Source: Cranoglanis bouderius
Lineage: Eukaryota; Chordata; Actinopteri; Siluriformes; Cranoglanididae
NCBI GenBank assembly: GCA_023630585.1
Contig: CM042544.1
Span: 21,460,756 to 21,524,755 of the forward strand
DNA length: 64,000 nucleotides
Reading direction: 5' to 3'
Of this stretch, positions 35,343 through 47,800 are shown piece after piece; the first letter of the stretch is position 1; each line of letters begins with the position of its first letter. The translations under genes were made by a program, and so were the position numbers. Under the pieces are notes generated by a model. That model searched no databases and was not told the origin of the DNA. It worked only from the letters and a program-made list of their open reading frames with translations.

Positions 35343-38191
35343 CATCTGCTCCAGCTACTCCATTCCTAACAAAGCATGAGGGCCAAGCTGTGGCTGCTGA
35401 CTGAGGCGGGGAAAGCAGGCTGGCTGAAGGCTTCATTACCACCACATGCCTGCCAGGCAGCATGGCACCACACAGCCAGCCAAACTGCTATTAAAGAGCC
35501 TCCATGCCCCCACCTGCTGGCTGCCTCTCAGCATGCCCATTCTCCCATCCTGTGTTTGGAGCGTTTGGACAGCAGCGCTGGGGTGGGGTATGGTTGCAGG
35601 CAGGACTTTGGGGCAATGTTGGTTCCTCCATGTTCCCACACACTGATGAGCTGCAGTGCTCTTTTAAAGCCAGTGGGAACCTACTTTCCTGGCCTCCCAG
35701 TCTTCAGCAGTACTTGAGCAACAGCAATGTGCCTCATGTAGGAACAAGAATGTAGCCTACAGTTCATACTGCAGTGATAGCAGAAACCACTTTGCTACAC
35801 ATGCAGTACAATGAGCTCAAATCTGCTGCTTTTTATTGGACATGCTGCATTACTGCTGGCCCACTGTGTGTGAAAACCCCAAATGGAATAGCTCACTTAG
35901 ACATCAAAGATATTCTGCTCATCCCTTGAGCTAGCACCGTTCGCCACAGAGTCTGCCCGCTTGAGACAGCACTCTGACTGCCTACATTAAACAAAAAGAG
36001 AGAAAATATGTCTTTAGCTGAGCTCTGCTTTAGGCTCCCCTTTATCAACTGCCATTCCTGTGAATTGCTATGACAGTGACATGCACTCAGCCTCTCGCTC
36101 TCGCGTTTCATAGCTTGAGTTATAGAGCTATCAGACTGCCTTTTCCTGCTAGCCTGCCTCATATTCTCTCGCTGGCTCACTTATTCTGCAGCTCCTCTCC
36201 TCCAGCATGTGCACTTAAAGTGGAAATGTCCTTCCCTCCCTCTCAACTTTTAGCTTTTGTTTGACACAGTCAATTTTTTGTCTTTCCTGTCTGGTGCTGT
36301 AGATGAAGTATGTCTGTGCAGACACTTTCCTCTCTCAGTCCCTGCAAACTTTCACACAGGTGAGCTGTCAATCACAGCCACACTCAGGGCTTCAGCAGGG
36401 GCTGAGAGAGGACAGGAGCTGACAGGCAATATCTCAAGCCCCTCAGCCTATTTCACAACATCTGCTCTATATAATCTGGACTTAAAGACAACCTCAAGTG
36501 GGTGTCTCTTTTTTTCCTTCACAAAAAAAGAAGCAACGGAATAATGAAAAATGGCATCTGAAAAGCCAATGACATGACCCCTGGTGGCAGTTCAGTGGCT
36601 CTGGAGTTTATAATAGCAGAAGTATAGTGTGCTGCTGTAGGAACTCAAGACCGTTACTAGCATAGCTCACACACAAAGTCTGCCTATGGCGTAGTCACTG
36701 TGCGGGTCTGAGTGACTTTTTCCTCCTGTGTATCACTGCACTCTCAAGCATATGAGTGGATCCAGTTGTCTGCTGCCTGAAGCTGTGTCTGTGCTGATGT
36801 TTCTACAAGCTGCCTCAATCTGTATCTCCACTCCCTCTGCTCGCACAGTGCCACATTGCTATTGTTGTCAGCGTGCCAACGACTCTGGCAAAAATGTCCC
36901 ATTTGGCATGAAAATGGCTTAGACTTATCACTCCTCTGATATTGCCTGCTTCCTGCTCATTTATTTCCTCATTCTCTGCCACTCGTCTGGCATTAGCATT
37001 TAAACTATTGCACGTCGCCTTGGTGAGATGTCCTGCCGTCAGAGACTGTGAAGGCGCTACTGGTGCATTTAAAAGCATGCAGGCTTCAAAGCTGTCCCTG
37101 CGCTGGTATATTAGCAGGAATGCTGTGATCTGATAAAGGCCTCTAATGCTCTGCTTTCAACAGAGTTTACTGAAGTTTTCCTCATTTACATGTTGCCTAG
37201 TATTTCTCAGTTGGCAAATAATAAAGCAGATTACCTAAGATAGAATGAACATGCAAAATACAAGCCAATGGATGTGCGGAAAGGGTGCTTTTGTCCAATC
37301 TCATTTTCAGATACTCACTTATTGTGATGCTATTGTTATGTAAATGTTGAGTTAAAAGGGAAAAAAAAAGGAGAGGGGGGCACTTGCATCCTTAAAAGTA
37401 AACCAATTATTTTTCCTGCAACTCAAAGAAAACTCTTTTTTGTGTTTCGGATTTTAGATTAGATCTCATAGCAAACTGTGCCCCTTCCCAATAGCTCTTG
37501 ACATTTGTGGTTCTTCACTGCTATTATTGCTTTTATTAGCTGACAAGCTGTGACCTGCGCTTCATTAGTTTAAGATTATGGTAATTTTCCCTGAAAGGCT
37601 TCCTTCTTTTTCCCCCACAGATGTACTGTAATACAGCGCCATAAAAACTGACCTTTGCTCTCCATCAATTCCCTAACTCCTCTACTGCTAAATAAAATAT
37701 CTTTACCATGGAAGTGGCCACTTTGTGCTTTGGACAGCTCTGCAATTATGCGAATTTCTGCCCTGTAATAACAAAGTAACATAAATGGATAGATGCAAGT
37801 CCACAGCTATAATGCCAACACTGCATTAATGAGCACCTAGACTGTCTGCTCTGGAATTACTGGTGTTACTACTAATGGCTAGTCAAAGGCCTATAATAAA
37901 AGAGAATAATGCAGAGAGAATGGTGAAACAGGTGTAAAGGCTAGAGTGGGGATAATAGGCGGGAGCAGAGGGTTTTAAAACGGCCATTAGTCACTTACCT
38001 TCCCTAGCAGCTCTTGCAGAGTGGGCACAGGTTTGCCTTTTTGGTTGCGGACATTGGGGGGAGACTGACCATCCCAGTCCCACAGCTCCTCAATGCTCTT
38101 CAGATAGAGTAGAGCTTTCAATCCCATGCAGTAGTCCTCTATCACTGTGAAATCCTGATTCTGTACAGCACTGCAGACCTACACATAGTGT

Positions 38192-38239
<48 letters not shown>

Positions 38240-41200
38240 TACTATCATTATTCCATTGGCATAATTACAACCCCAATTCCAAAAAAGTTGGGACACTGTG
38301 TAAAATGTAAATAAAAACAGAATGCAATGATTTGCAAATCTCATAAACCCATATGTTATTCACAATAGAACATAGAAAACATATCAAATGTTTAAACTGA
38401 GGAAATGTACCATTTTAAGACAAAAAAAAAGGTAATTTTGAATTTGATGGCTGCAACACGTCTCAAAAAAAGTTGGGACGAGGGCAACAAAAGGATGGAA
38501 AAGTAAGTGTTACTAAAAAGAAACAGCTGGAGGTTAATTGGCAACAGGTCAGTAACATGATATATGGGTATAAAAGGAGTAGATAGTAGTTTATAGTATA
38601 AAAGGATATACATGGGTATAAAAGGAGTATCTCAGAGAGGCAGGGTCTTTCAGAAGTAAATATGGGCAGAGGTTCACCAATCTGCGGAAAACTGCGTCTA
38701 CAAATTGCGGAACAATTTCAGAATAACGTTCCTCAACGTAAAATTGCGAAGACTTTGAATATCTCATCATCTACAGTACATAATATCATCAAAAGGTCCC
38801 GAGAATCTGGAGAAATCTCTGTGCGCAAGGGACAATGGTGAAAATCAATATTGCATGTCCGTGATCTTCGGGCCCTCAGACAGCGCTGCATTAAAAACAG
38901 GCATGATTCTGTAATGGAAATCACCGCATGGTCTCAGAAACACCTCCAGAACTCATTGTCTGTGAACACAGTTTGCCGTGCCATCCACAAATGCTGGTTA
39001 AAGCTCTATCATGCAAAGAAGAAGCCATATGTGAACATGATCCAGAAACGCCGCCAACTTCTCTGGGCCAAAGCTCATTTGGTCATGTGGCTCATGTGGT
39101 CAGACAAATCGAAATTCGAAACCATGGACGCCGCGTCCTCTAAACTAAAGAGTATCAGTGCTTTTTATCAGCGCTCAGTTCAAAAGCATGCATCTCTAAT
39201 GGTATGGGAGTGCATTAGTGCCTATGGAATGGGCAGCTTGCACATTTGGAAAGGCACCATCAATGCTGAATGCTGTTTTAGAGCAACATATGCTTCCATC
39301 CAGATTCCATCCCATCTTTACTTCTGAGAGACTCTGCCTCTCTAAGATACTCTTTTTATACCCAATCATGTTACTGACCTGTTGCCAATTAACCTAATTA
39401 TTTGCAAAATATTCCTCCAGCTGTTTCTATTTCTACACTTACTTTTCCAGCCTTTTGTTGCCCCCGTCCCAACTTTTTTGAGAAGTGTTGCGGCCATCAA
39501 ATTCAAAATTACCTTATTTTTTTTTCTTAAAACGGTAATTTAATCATTTGACATGTTTTCTATGTTCTATTGTGAATAACATATGGGTTTATGAGATTTG
39601 CAAATCATTCTGTTTTTATTTACATTTTACACAGCGTCCCAACTTTTTTGGAACTGGGGTTGTATTAATGCAGCTAATTAATGTTATGCCTACACCTCAG
39701 TAACCAAAAGAAAAACTTTCAGCTCTTTTACTTTAAAAAAACAACAACACAGATACACACAGACACACATAGAGACAAATAGTCACACAATTTAAGATTA
39801 AAATGTGATCTTTGACTGTTGCACCAAAAATAACAGGCAGAAGCAGGAAACATCCTGAGATTCTACAGATTACCATTATAGAAACCTATTAAATGCTTCC
39901 CTTATACTTGAGTGAAAAGGTGAGTCTGATAAAACTCAGCTTAAGAAACTAATCAAGTATACTATTGCTCATTTTGAACCCCCTTCAATTGGCTCTTATA
40001 CTCTGGGCTTAGCAAGGATAATTTGCATGAGGGAGCGGGACCCGTGTCTTTGTGTCCGTGTCTGTGCCACTTCAGACGGCAGCCACAGGAAGTGGAAAAG
40101 CAACAGATAACACACACTTATCTCCCAGAACCATCACCGATCTGACATCGGCTCGTGACGGCTAAGCGCTACCTTTCACAGGATTAACTCACAGCCACAC
40201 AGAAAATGTTCACAGCTAACTCCTGATTTATACACCACTCTGACTCCTCCCTCCTATTTCTTATCTGAGATTTCCCCAATCCTCCCAGATTCTTTGGCTG
40301 TGCTGTGTGAATAGTGTATTTAAAAATTAAATCTCAGTCAGAATGGCACATGCTGAGATAATGGAGCCATTTATTCCAGCTGCCCATGTATGGCTTGCGG
40401 ATACAGGAATTTATTTTTTTTGTTAGGATTCTCATTTGCATAAAACTTGTTACTCTGGTCTGCTGCACCAGCCGCCTGTCCCTCAACACAACACAACACA
40501 ACACAACACACTTCAACACTTCAACTTAACATTTCACCTGGATTTAATGTAAACAAATATGATGTCAAATATATAATTTAGTCATGCCTATAATTACAAC
40601 AGTAGAAAACCTTGAATGAATCATGTACTTTACAGGTGTAAAAGTACAAAAGGGGTTTCAAACACTCCAAATGACCATTTAACTGATTAGAGTAACTGAG
40701 CTTGGATTCGATTACATTTTGGCAAAAGATATTTTTTGTAAAAGTTTGAATATTTAGGCTGAACAAATCGAGCATTACTAAAGATAAAGCAGCAGTCTGT
40801 TAAAAGCACTGCAACCTCATTTAAAGAACTATGCATAAAAACACAAGAATTAGTGCAAATTAGTTCATTAATTATGAAAAACAGACTAGGTTGTGATCTT
40901 CTCAAAGCTAGAACGGTAAACTCTGAGCATTGTTGAACTGAGTGCAGAAATATGTCCATTAGTGCTCCTCATTTGGTTGGGAACATCAAAGATGTGATGC
41001 CCTGCTGCAGAGCATTTAATCCTAATGCAGCTGACTCCTGAAATAAATCAAAGTGAGAATTTCTAAGAGGTTTCCAAGCAATTGAGGCAGCAGGTCCTTT
41101 TTATCCACTCTGAAAACTGTGGCTGGGCATTGATTTCAACTCCTTCTGAGATCTCAGATGCTTTTAGATCCCTCCACATGCGCTCTCTTTGTCAGCTCTT

Positions 41201-44200
41201 TTATTTCCAGTGATAAAATTCTGGCATTTAGCAGAACAGCGTCTTCCCAAAAGAGACAGAGATTAATTCAGTTTGGCATCCAAATGTTAAAATGACTATG
41301 CATGAAGCTCTTGTCCTTTTGATTAGAGCATTATGTCCAATATGCCAGAGGATATTAGCCGCTGTTATTTTATACTGCTTTGCAGGTAAAAGATGCTGGT
41401 TATGTGGTGCCACAACTGGACATCAGACGCGAACAGAGATGAATACATTTTAAAAGTTAGTGAAGGTAGACCTTTCTTTACTTTCTGTTGTCACTAAAAT
41501 CCAGTCAGCCCCCCCACCCACATTGACTAGATTTTGTGAATTGAAGGGAGAGCATAACCTTTTCCCTTTGTTTTTTTTTCCTCTATAGAAACACTGCTTG
41601 TAGTGCTTCTTCAATCAATATCTTAACCGTGGAACATGCTGCTTGTTAAAAGCTTGCTTTGTCCTCTCTGATCTTTTCTTCTCTACAGAGACACTTAGCC
41701 ATTTCAAACTGAATTACGAATGTTTTCTGGGCTACAAGTCATTTTTGCTACCTGATGATGGCTCCTTTATTGCAACTCACAGCTGTTTACATGCACTGAA
41801 ATGGAGAGATATTGCAGCGTGGATCATTAAGATTAAACTGATTCAGTCATTAGTGAAATACTGCTCCACTGCCCCAAAACACTTGCCAGCAACAACGGTG
41901 ACATTTTGCTCTCACTGCCGCCTTAAATCTCATTACGACAGGAGAGCACATATCGAAATTGAGTTGCTATTATTAAAGAAGAATATCCTTTACAAGTTGA
42001 CACTTCATGTCAAAAATCCTCTACAGGCTGATGATAACATTTTAGGTAAAAAAAATCAACTAAAAAATCAAAGTTTATTGATTGAAAAAATAGATCAAAT
42101 TTGCTTTTCCAGCATACAGGCCTTGCCATATGCAACAAAAACATCTTGTGTGCAATGGAAGAGAATGATAATCAAAATGTGTCTTGGTGAACAGCTGCCT
42201 CAAATGTATGACCAGAGAGCTGGTCTTCAGAGTGTGAAAAAATTCAAGAGAAATCAATACAGGATATGAATGGACTTCATTATATTGTTTGTTCTAAGAA
42301 GAATATGTCTGATGTAGTGTAGTGTCAATCACTGCTTATAGACATTAACCTGAGTCTGTCTAACATCGAAACAGACAGTGAACTGTGAGTACTTACTGTC
42401 CAAAAAACACTGATTCTCCCATTCAAGCCTCCTATGTTCCTTCAGTTCAGACAACAAGACTTCCTGATTGTATCATATACAATTACACTGCATTTTTTTG
42501 TACTGCTATTTTTCAATAAATGTATTGCTTACTATTTATATAGTATCCCAAAGGCGTGTGGGGAAATGATATCTTTTTGTGAAAGTTTCCTTCAGGATAA
42601 AACAACGCAGAGAGCCAAGACAGCGTGCTATTTTACCATCAAAAGTAATGCTTTAGTCTTTGGCTATGATAAAAGGCTACTGCTGTCTGTGTTGGTTATT
42701 TTGCAGTAGCAATTTCACAAAGCCGTGGGCCTTTGAGGCATCACTGAGTAAGTGCCACATCTTCTAAACAAACTGCAGACTTCCAAGTTACATCCTAATC
42801 CAACCCAGAATTCACATCACTAATCCTCAGCTAAAATTTAAACAAGAATATATTTGCTTTCATCGCTGACAAACAAAAATCGGTCAAAAAGAAAGAAAGC
42901 TATATTTTGCAAGATGAAATACAAATTAAAGCTTTACAAGGCAGTCAATTTGTAATTGAAGGCATTATGATTCGATCAAGAGCCCATTTTTTATTCTTTA
43001 ATTAAATTTTCATATTAATTCACAAGACGAGTCTCTGGATGAATTGCTAAAAAGCCTCTCAGATCCCAAGTGCTGAGACTTAACAGGTTGGTGACAGAGA
43101 GGCATTACTGAAACATTAAATCATATTTTAAAAATAGTGGATGCATTTATTCACATCGATTCAATTTGCATGCAGATTCTCTAACTGATTACTCCCTAGA
43201 CACAACCCACTGAGGATACAGAGAGTTTGAAAACACTTTCCAATCTTCCTTAGACATTTAATGTTTAGAGATATTCGTTTAACTCCACATTTTCCAATTA
43301 AAACTTTGTCTGCATAAAAGAGATACATTTCCAGAGTATTCTTAGGTGGATGATATTGAAACAGCAATGTAGTCCTAAATTAACATGTACATTATATTTG
43401 GTATCTTGTGTATTTTTATTGGATTTGAACACATTTACAGAGCTAAATACAGTAAATATGGAGAGCAACATTACCTGCAGTACTGAGGCACCGGCATGGA
43501 GGAACTGTAGGCCAGACTCAGCAGAGTCAATGCCCCCAGTGGCCAAGATGGGAAAACCAGGGAGCGCCCTGGCTATGGCTGACACGGCACGCAGGGCAAT
43601 GGGACGAATGGCATTGCCTGAACACATGCAAATAAAAGCAAACAGACGACAAATAAGCAAAATCATATTTCATTCACAAAATTGAATTATCTGACCAAGC
43701 GTCTAATATGGACGAAATGGTCATGCAGTAGCATACCTCATCTAAGAGCAAAATGATCTTTCTCATTAACATTAATCATAATCATGTCTGTCACTCTCTT
43801 TTTTTCTTTCACTTTCACAAACCCATACACAGATATTTAATTTCAGTGTGAGAGCTCTGGGGAGTGCTGTACCTTCTAATGTTACAACCTTTATTTATTT
43901 ACTTGGGTCTCAGTGTCCTGAATGAATTAAAACCGGTGACAGATGGAGTCATTTATCACATTAGATTTAACCACAGTTAGCTGGCAGGCCTTTCCCCTCA
44001 TTGATCAGTGGGAGACATTGTCTCCCCTCATTTAGCTCCAGTGTCACTAAAGTCTAGCATGGAGACACAGGCACACATGCAAAGACCAGCTTTCTCCTTC
44101 ATGTTAAATGACCCTTACTAATCACACAGAGAACATAATATGATCATCAGTAGTATAGATAACATAATTATTACAAGAAGAAGGTTTCAAAGAACAAGCC

Positions 44201-44831
44201 TCCAAGAACCCTCCATCGGTTCAGTAGTTTTGGCTTCACTGATCTCCTAATTTCAGGTCAGTAGTGCAATCTTAGAAAGATACTCAGAGATCCACACACT
44301 TTGTAAAGAAAAGATCACTCACACTCTTTATTCTGCATTATTTCTGCAGAAATGAAAAGAAATCAGAAAAACCAGGCAATGCTTTTCAATGAGTCACACA
44401 AGTGTTATTGATTGCCATGACAGACACCTGCCTGGTTGCAGAGCTGAGGCATCCTCTCACCTTCACTGAGTGATGAGTTTATCTCCTCCAACACCATTCT
44501 GCACACTGGTACAGTGAAACATGCAATCGTTGACACCTAGAGCCATGTAATCTACTGACATGAATTACAGTCAACTTAGTCAGGGGACACTTAACAATTC
44601 TGGTAGCTGACACTCAAACGTAAGCCTAGGGATTTGAGTGTGAGTGTGGGTCACATTCACTGCCCCCCGGAGCACTGCAGAGAAACTACTGAGGCTTCTA
44701 ATTGCATTAGAAACGGATGAGCAATACTCAATGACTCCAACTCCTCCTATAGTACATCCTAAACACTATTTCTGTGTGAATAATCATTCCAAAAGCTGAA
44801 AAGCCTTGAGACCATGTTTGACAGACAAGGA

Positions 44832-44881
<50 letters not shown>

Positions 44882-47800
44882 TCAACCTCAATAACTGCTT
44901 CATCCTGGTCACGGTCATAGTGGATCTGGAGCCTACTTGTATGTCAGGAACAATGGGCAAAAGGGGGAATACACACTGGATAGGACTATAATAATAATAA
45001 AAGCTTAAATGTCAGTGAAATTCCAGTCTTCTCAGTTTCTTTTATTTTACAACAAACAAAGCAAAAGGGCTATTGGGCTGTGACTCTCTCCTGATATCAA
45101 GTCAGTAGTTGGGGTCTGTTTCTAGATCTCTAAGCAGTAGTTGGGTTGTTACTCTATCCTGATATCAAGTCAGTAGTTGGGGTCTGTTTCTAGATCTCTA
45201 AGCAGTAGTTGGGTTGTTACTCTGTCCTGATATCAGTAGTTGGGCTGTGACTGTTTTCTGATGTCAAGTCAGCAGTTAGGTAATGACCATTATCTGATCT
45301 CAGGTCAGTAGCTGGGCTGTAACTGTTTCTTAAGATCAGGTCAGTATTTGGGCTGTGGCTGTGTCTGGATCTCATGTCAGTAGTGTGTTTTGACTATTTG
45401 ATATCAGGTTAGTAGGTGGACTGTGACTGTTTCCTGTTCTGTAGTAACAGTAGTTGATCTGCGACTGTTTACGAATCTCAGGACAGCAGCCATCTGTCAT
45501 TGTTACTGATCTCTGCAGTTCGTCAGTAATTTGGCTGTGACAGCAAGTAGTTATGCTGTGTTTTGTTTCCTGACCATTTACAAAGACCTCTGTCTGGCTG
45601 TTGATCTCAGGACATTCATTAAACTGGTGCTGTGCCCTGATTTAAGGTCAGTGGTAAAATTACTGTTTCATTGGCTATAACTGTTTCATTGGCTTAGTGC
45701 GGATATGGTCGTAGGTAGGAGGCCCTTGCACCAGTCAGCGTCTCCTCATGTTTCCTGTTTTGTCTATTGTTGGTTCAATCGGCATGAGGCACTCATGTAA
45801 GGCATGCACGTAGCACCTGCTTTTTTGATGAATAATTCTGAGCACAGTGAGATGTACACAGAAATCAAATAGGACATGGTGAGTTTGAAATTTGGAAACA
45901 TCAGATAAACATGAGAAACAGGGAAAGCACATCCGAGGAAAGACAATTAGAGAAATCCACCTAGACATGACCTACAGGATCATAATGAACACCATACCCA
46001 TTCTGTGCTGCCTGTTACTCTGTGGTGAATAGTAACAGCGGTGAGTGAAAGATACAAAAGCAAAGTTATATTTCAACTCATACATTTAACAAATCTGGGA
46101 TTCAGTAAGTGATCTGGATATATGGCAACAGAAAAAAAAAACAGACTGAAAGAAGAAGAAGAGAAACTTGCACAGGCATTATTACCATATTGTGTGGCTA
46201 ATATACATGAAACCATGCATGATTTTTGCAGCTCAAATAATTGCAACAACAAATAATAATGTTACAAGTTTCACCCTTTAGACCATTTTAAAAAGCGTTA
46301 TTGCTTTAATGTCTTTTATCTGACCAGTGGATACACAGTCACTGAAGGCTATTTTCTCCTTGATAATGCCGTTGCCTTTCTGCCCTGGCAATGAAATTGA
46401 TATGTAATCTTTAGATAATCAGTTCTGGATAATCATTTACAGATAATTCTGATGAACACTGTGAATGCATTTGGGTTTGCATTTGGAAAATGTCATTAGT
46501 TCATCTTTTCACTTTGATGATGTAATTCCTTTCCATCCTAATTCCTAGACAAATCAAAAGAATAGAATTTACATGAACATTTATTAAAATTAAAATAGAC
46601 AAAATGTTTCAGCTATTCAAACCAGCTCATTTATAGATATGCTATAGACCCTTCAAAAAGGACACTTGGTAACCTATAAAAAGAACTTGTGATTCAGAAG
46701 TAACTTTCTGTTTCATTGGGGCCCTCTCCAGAATGTGGCCTTTTCTCTTTGGTGGGACAAAGCAGCTTCCGTTTCTGATATCAACAATCTGGTGGACTGA
46801 GAAAGATGCATAATTCAGCATTTGGATCCATGTGCTTGCTATTCAAGATCTGCAAAGGCCATGCTGCTCTGTGTGTACCTAGTGCATGCTGACTGTGAAC
46901 ATCTCTGTAGTCAACTCCTTTCTCTCTGTTAGCCCTAGCTTTATTCCCTGTGCACCCACAGTGGATCAGCCAGGCAGGGCACTCTCCACAGTCCACACAC
47001 ACTCCCGTTTGCATGTAATGTAGAAACACAGGCTACGCTTTTCAGCAATTGGGAAAATGAAGATGTATAGCTACAGCACAAATGCTCTACAGATCAGACC
47101 AGGAAAGTGATCAAACACTGAGAAGAACGTTTTATATTGGCACTACGAATGTCAAAATTTAAGCAAAATATTGGCGGTTGTTGGCAGGAAGGGAGAAGAA
47201 TACACTTTAAACACTAGCATCCTCTTATAGAAAATGGCCAATCTGATTTCTGAGCCTTTCAGCGCAGGCACACAAAGGGCCTTCAATTTCCCTCTGCCTG
47301 CCTGCTATACAGAAAAAATGTGGGGGCACATGAAGATGCTGCAAGGCTGTATTGCATCAGTAAATTATGGCTCATGTGCTTACATTGGTGTACAGTGCAT
47401 CGTAAAAGACATGTTATAGTAGAATAAGCATGAAATATAAAATATGGGTAAGCTGTGATGGCAATGAATTATTTTTTTTAACAGCCCCTGACCCACTCTC
47501 TGCCTTTAGCTCTCACTGCTTGTTTACCAATGGCATTCATTTTTACACTGTTTTTATATTTATCTTTTTGGTCATTTGTTGAGAATGAAACCAGACAAAC
47601 CAGAACTGCTGGTTTCAACAAGTTGGAAGCACATAATTGTACAGGATGTCTTCTGTTATTCTGTAGCTTTACAATTTCCATTGACTGGAAATAAGTGGCT
47701 CAAACTTGTTCCAGCATGACAATGCCCCTGTGCACAAATCAAGCTCCATGAGGACATGGTGTGCCAAGGTTGGAGTGGAAGAACTCGACGTGCCTGCACA

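Larger units (their letters stand above)
28966..37998 (-). other. dpyd intron 20 (9.0 kb)
   Basis: No host gene seen. It contains T- and A-runs, (CA)n at 32085-32136 and 35290-35340, a decayed Tc1-like transposase end at 33770-34008 and a Tc1-like deletion element at 34011-34873. Several reading frames of 60-113 codons here (for example 35376-35717) lack homology. Confidence 0.8.
38179..43474 (-). other. dpyd intron 19 (5.3 kb)
   Basis: No host gene. It contains the (CA)n run next to the exon 20 acceptor, a complete-ended Tc1-like element (38268-39662) and a long AT-rich reading frame at 41643-42269. Confidence 0.8.

Noticed and set aside
35376..35755. Overlapping frames of 66-113 codons on both strands in dpyd intron 20
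   Set aside because: GC-richer stretch with no domain, splice site support or repeat identity; several frames open at once suggests chance.
38090..38344. Minus-strand frame with a Cys-Val repeat
   Set aside because: It is the (CA)n repeat next to dpyd exon 20 read in one frame.
44833..45560. CRISPR-like array of spaced repeats
   Set aside because: Units are contiguous and degenerate with no constant spacer length, in a vertebrate intron; a minisatellite explains it.
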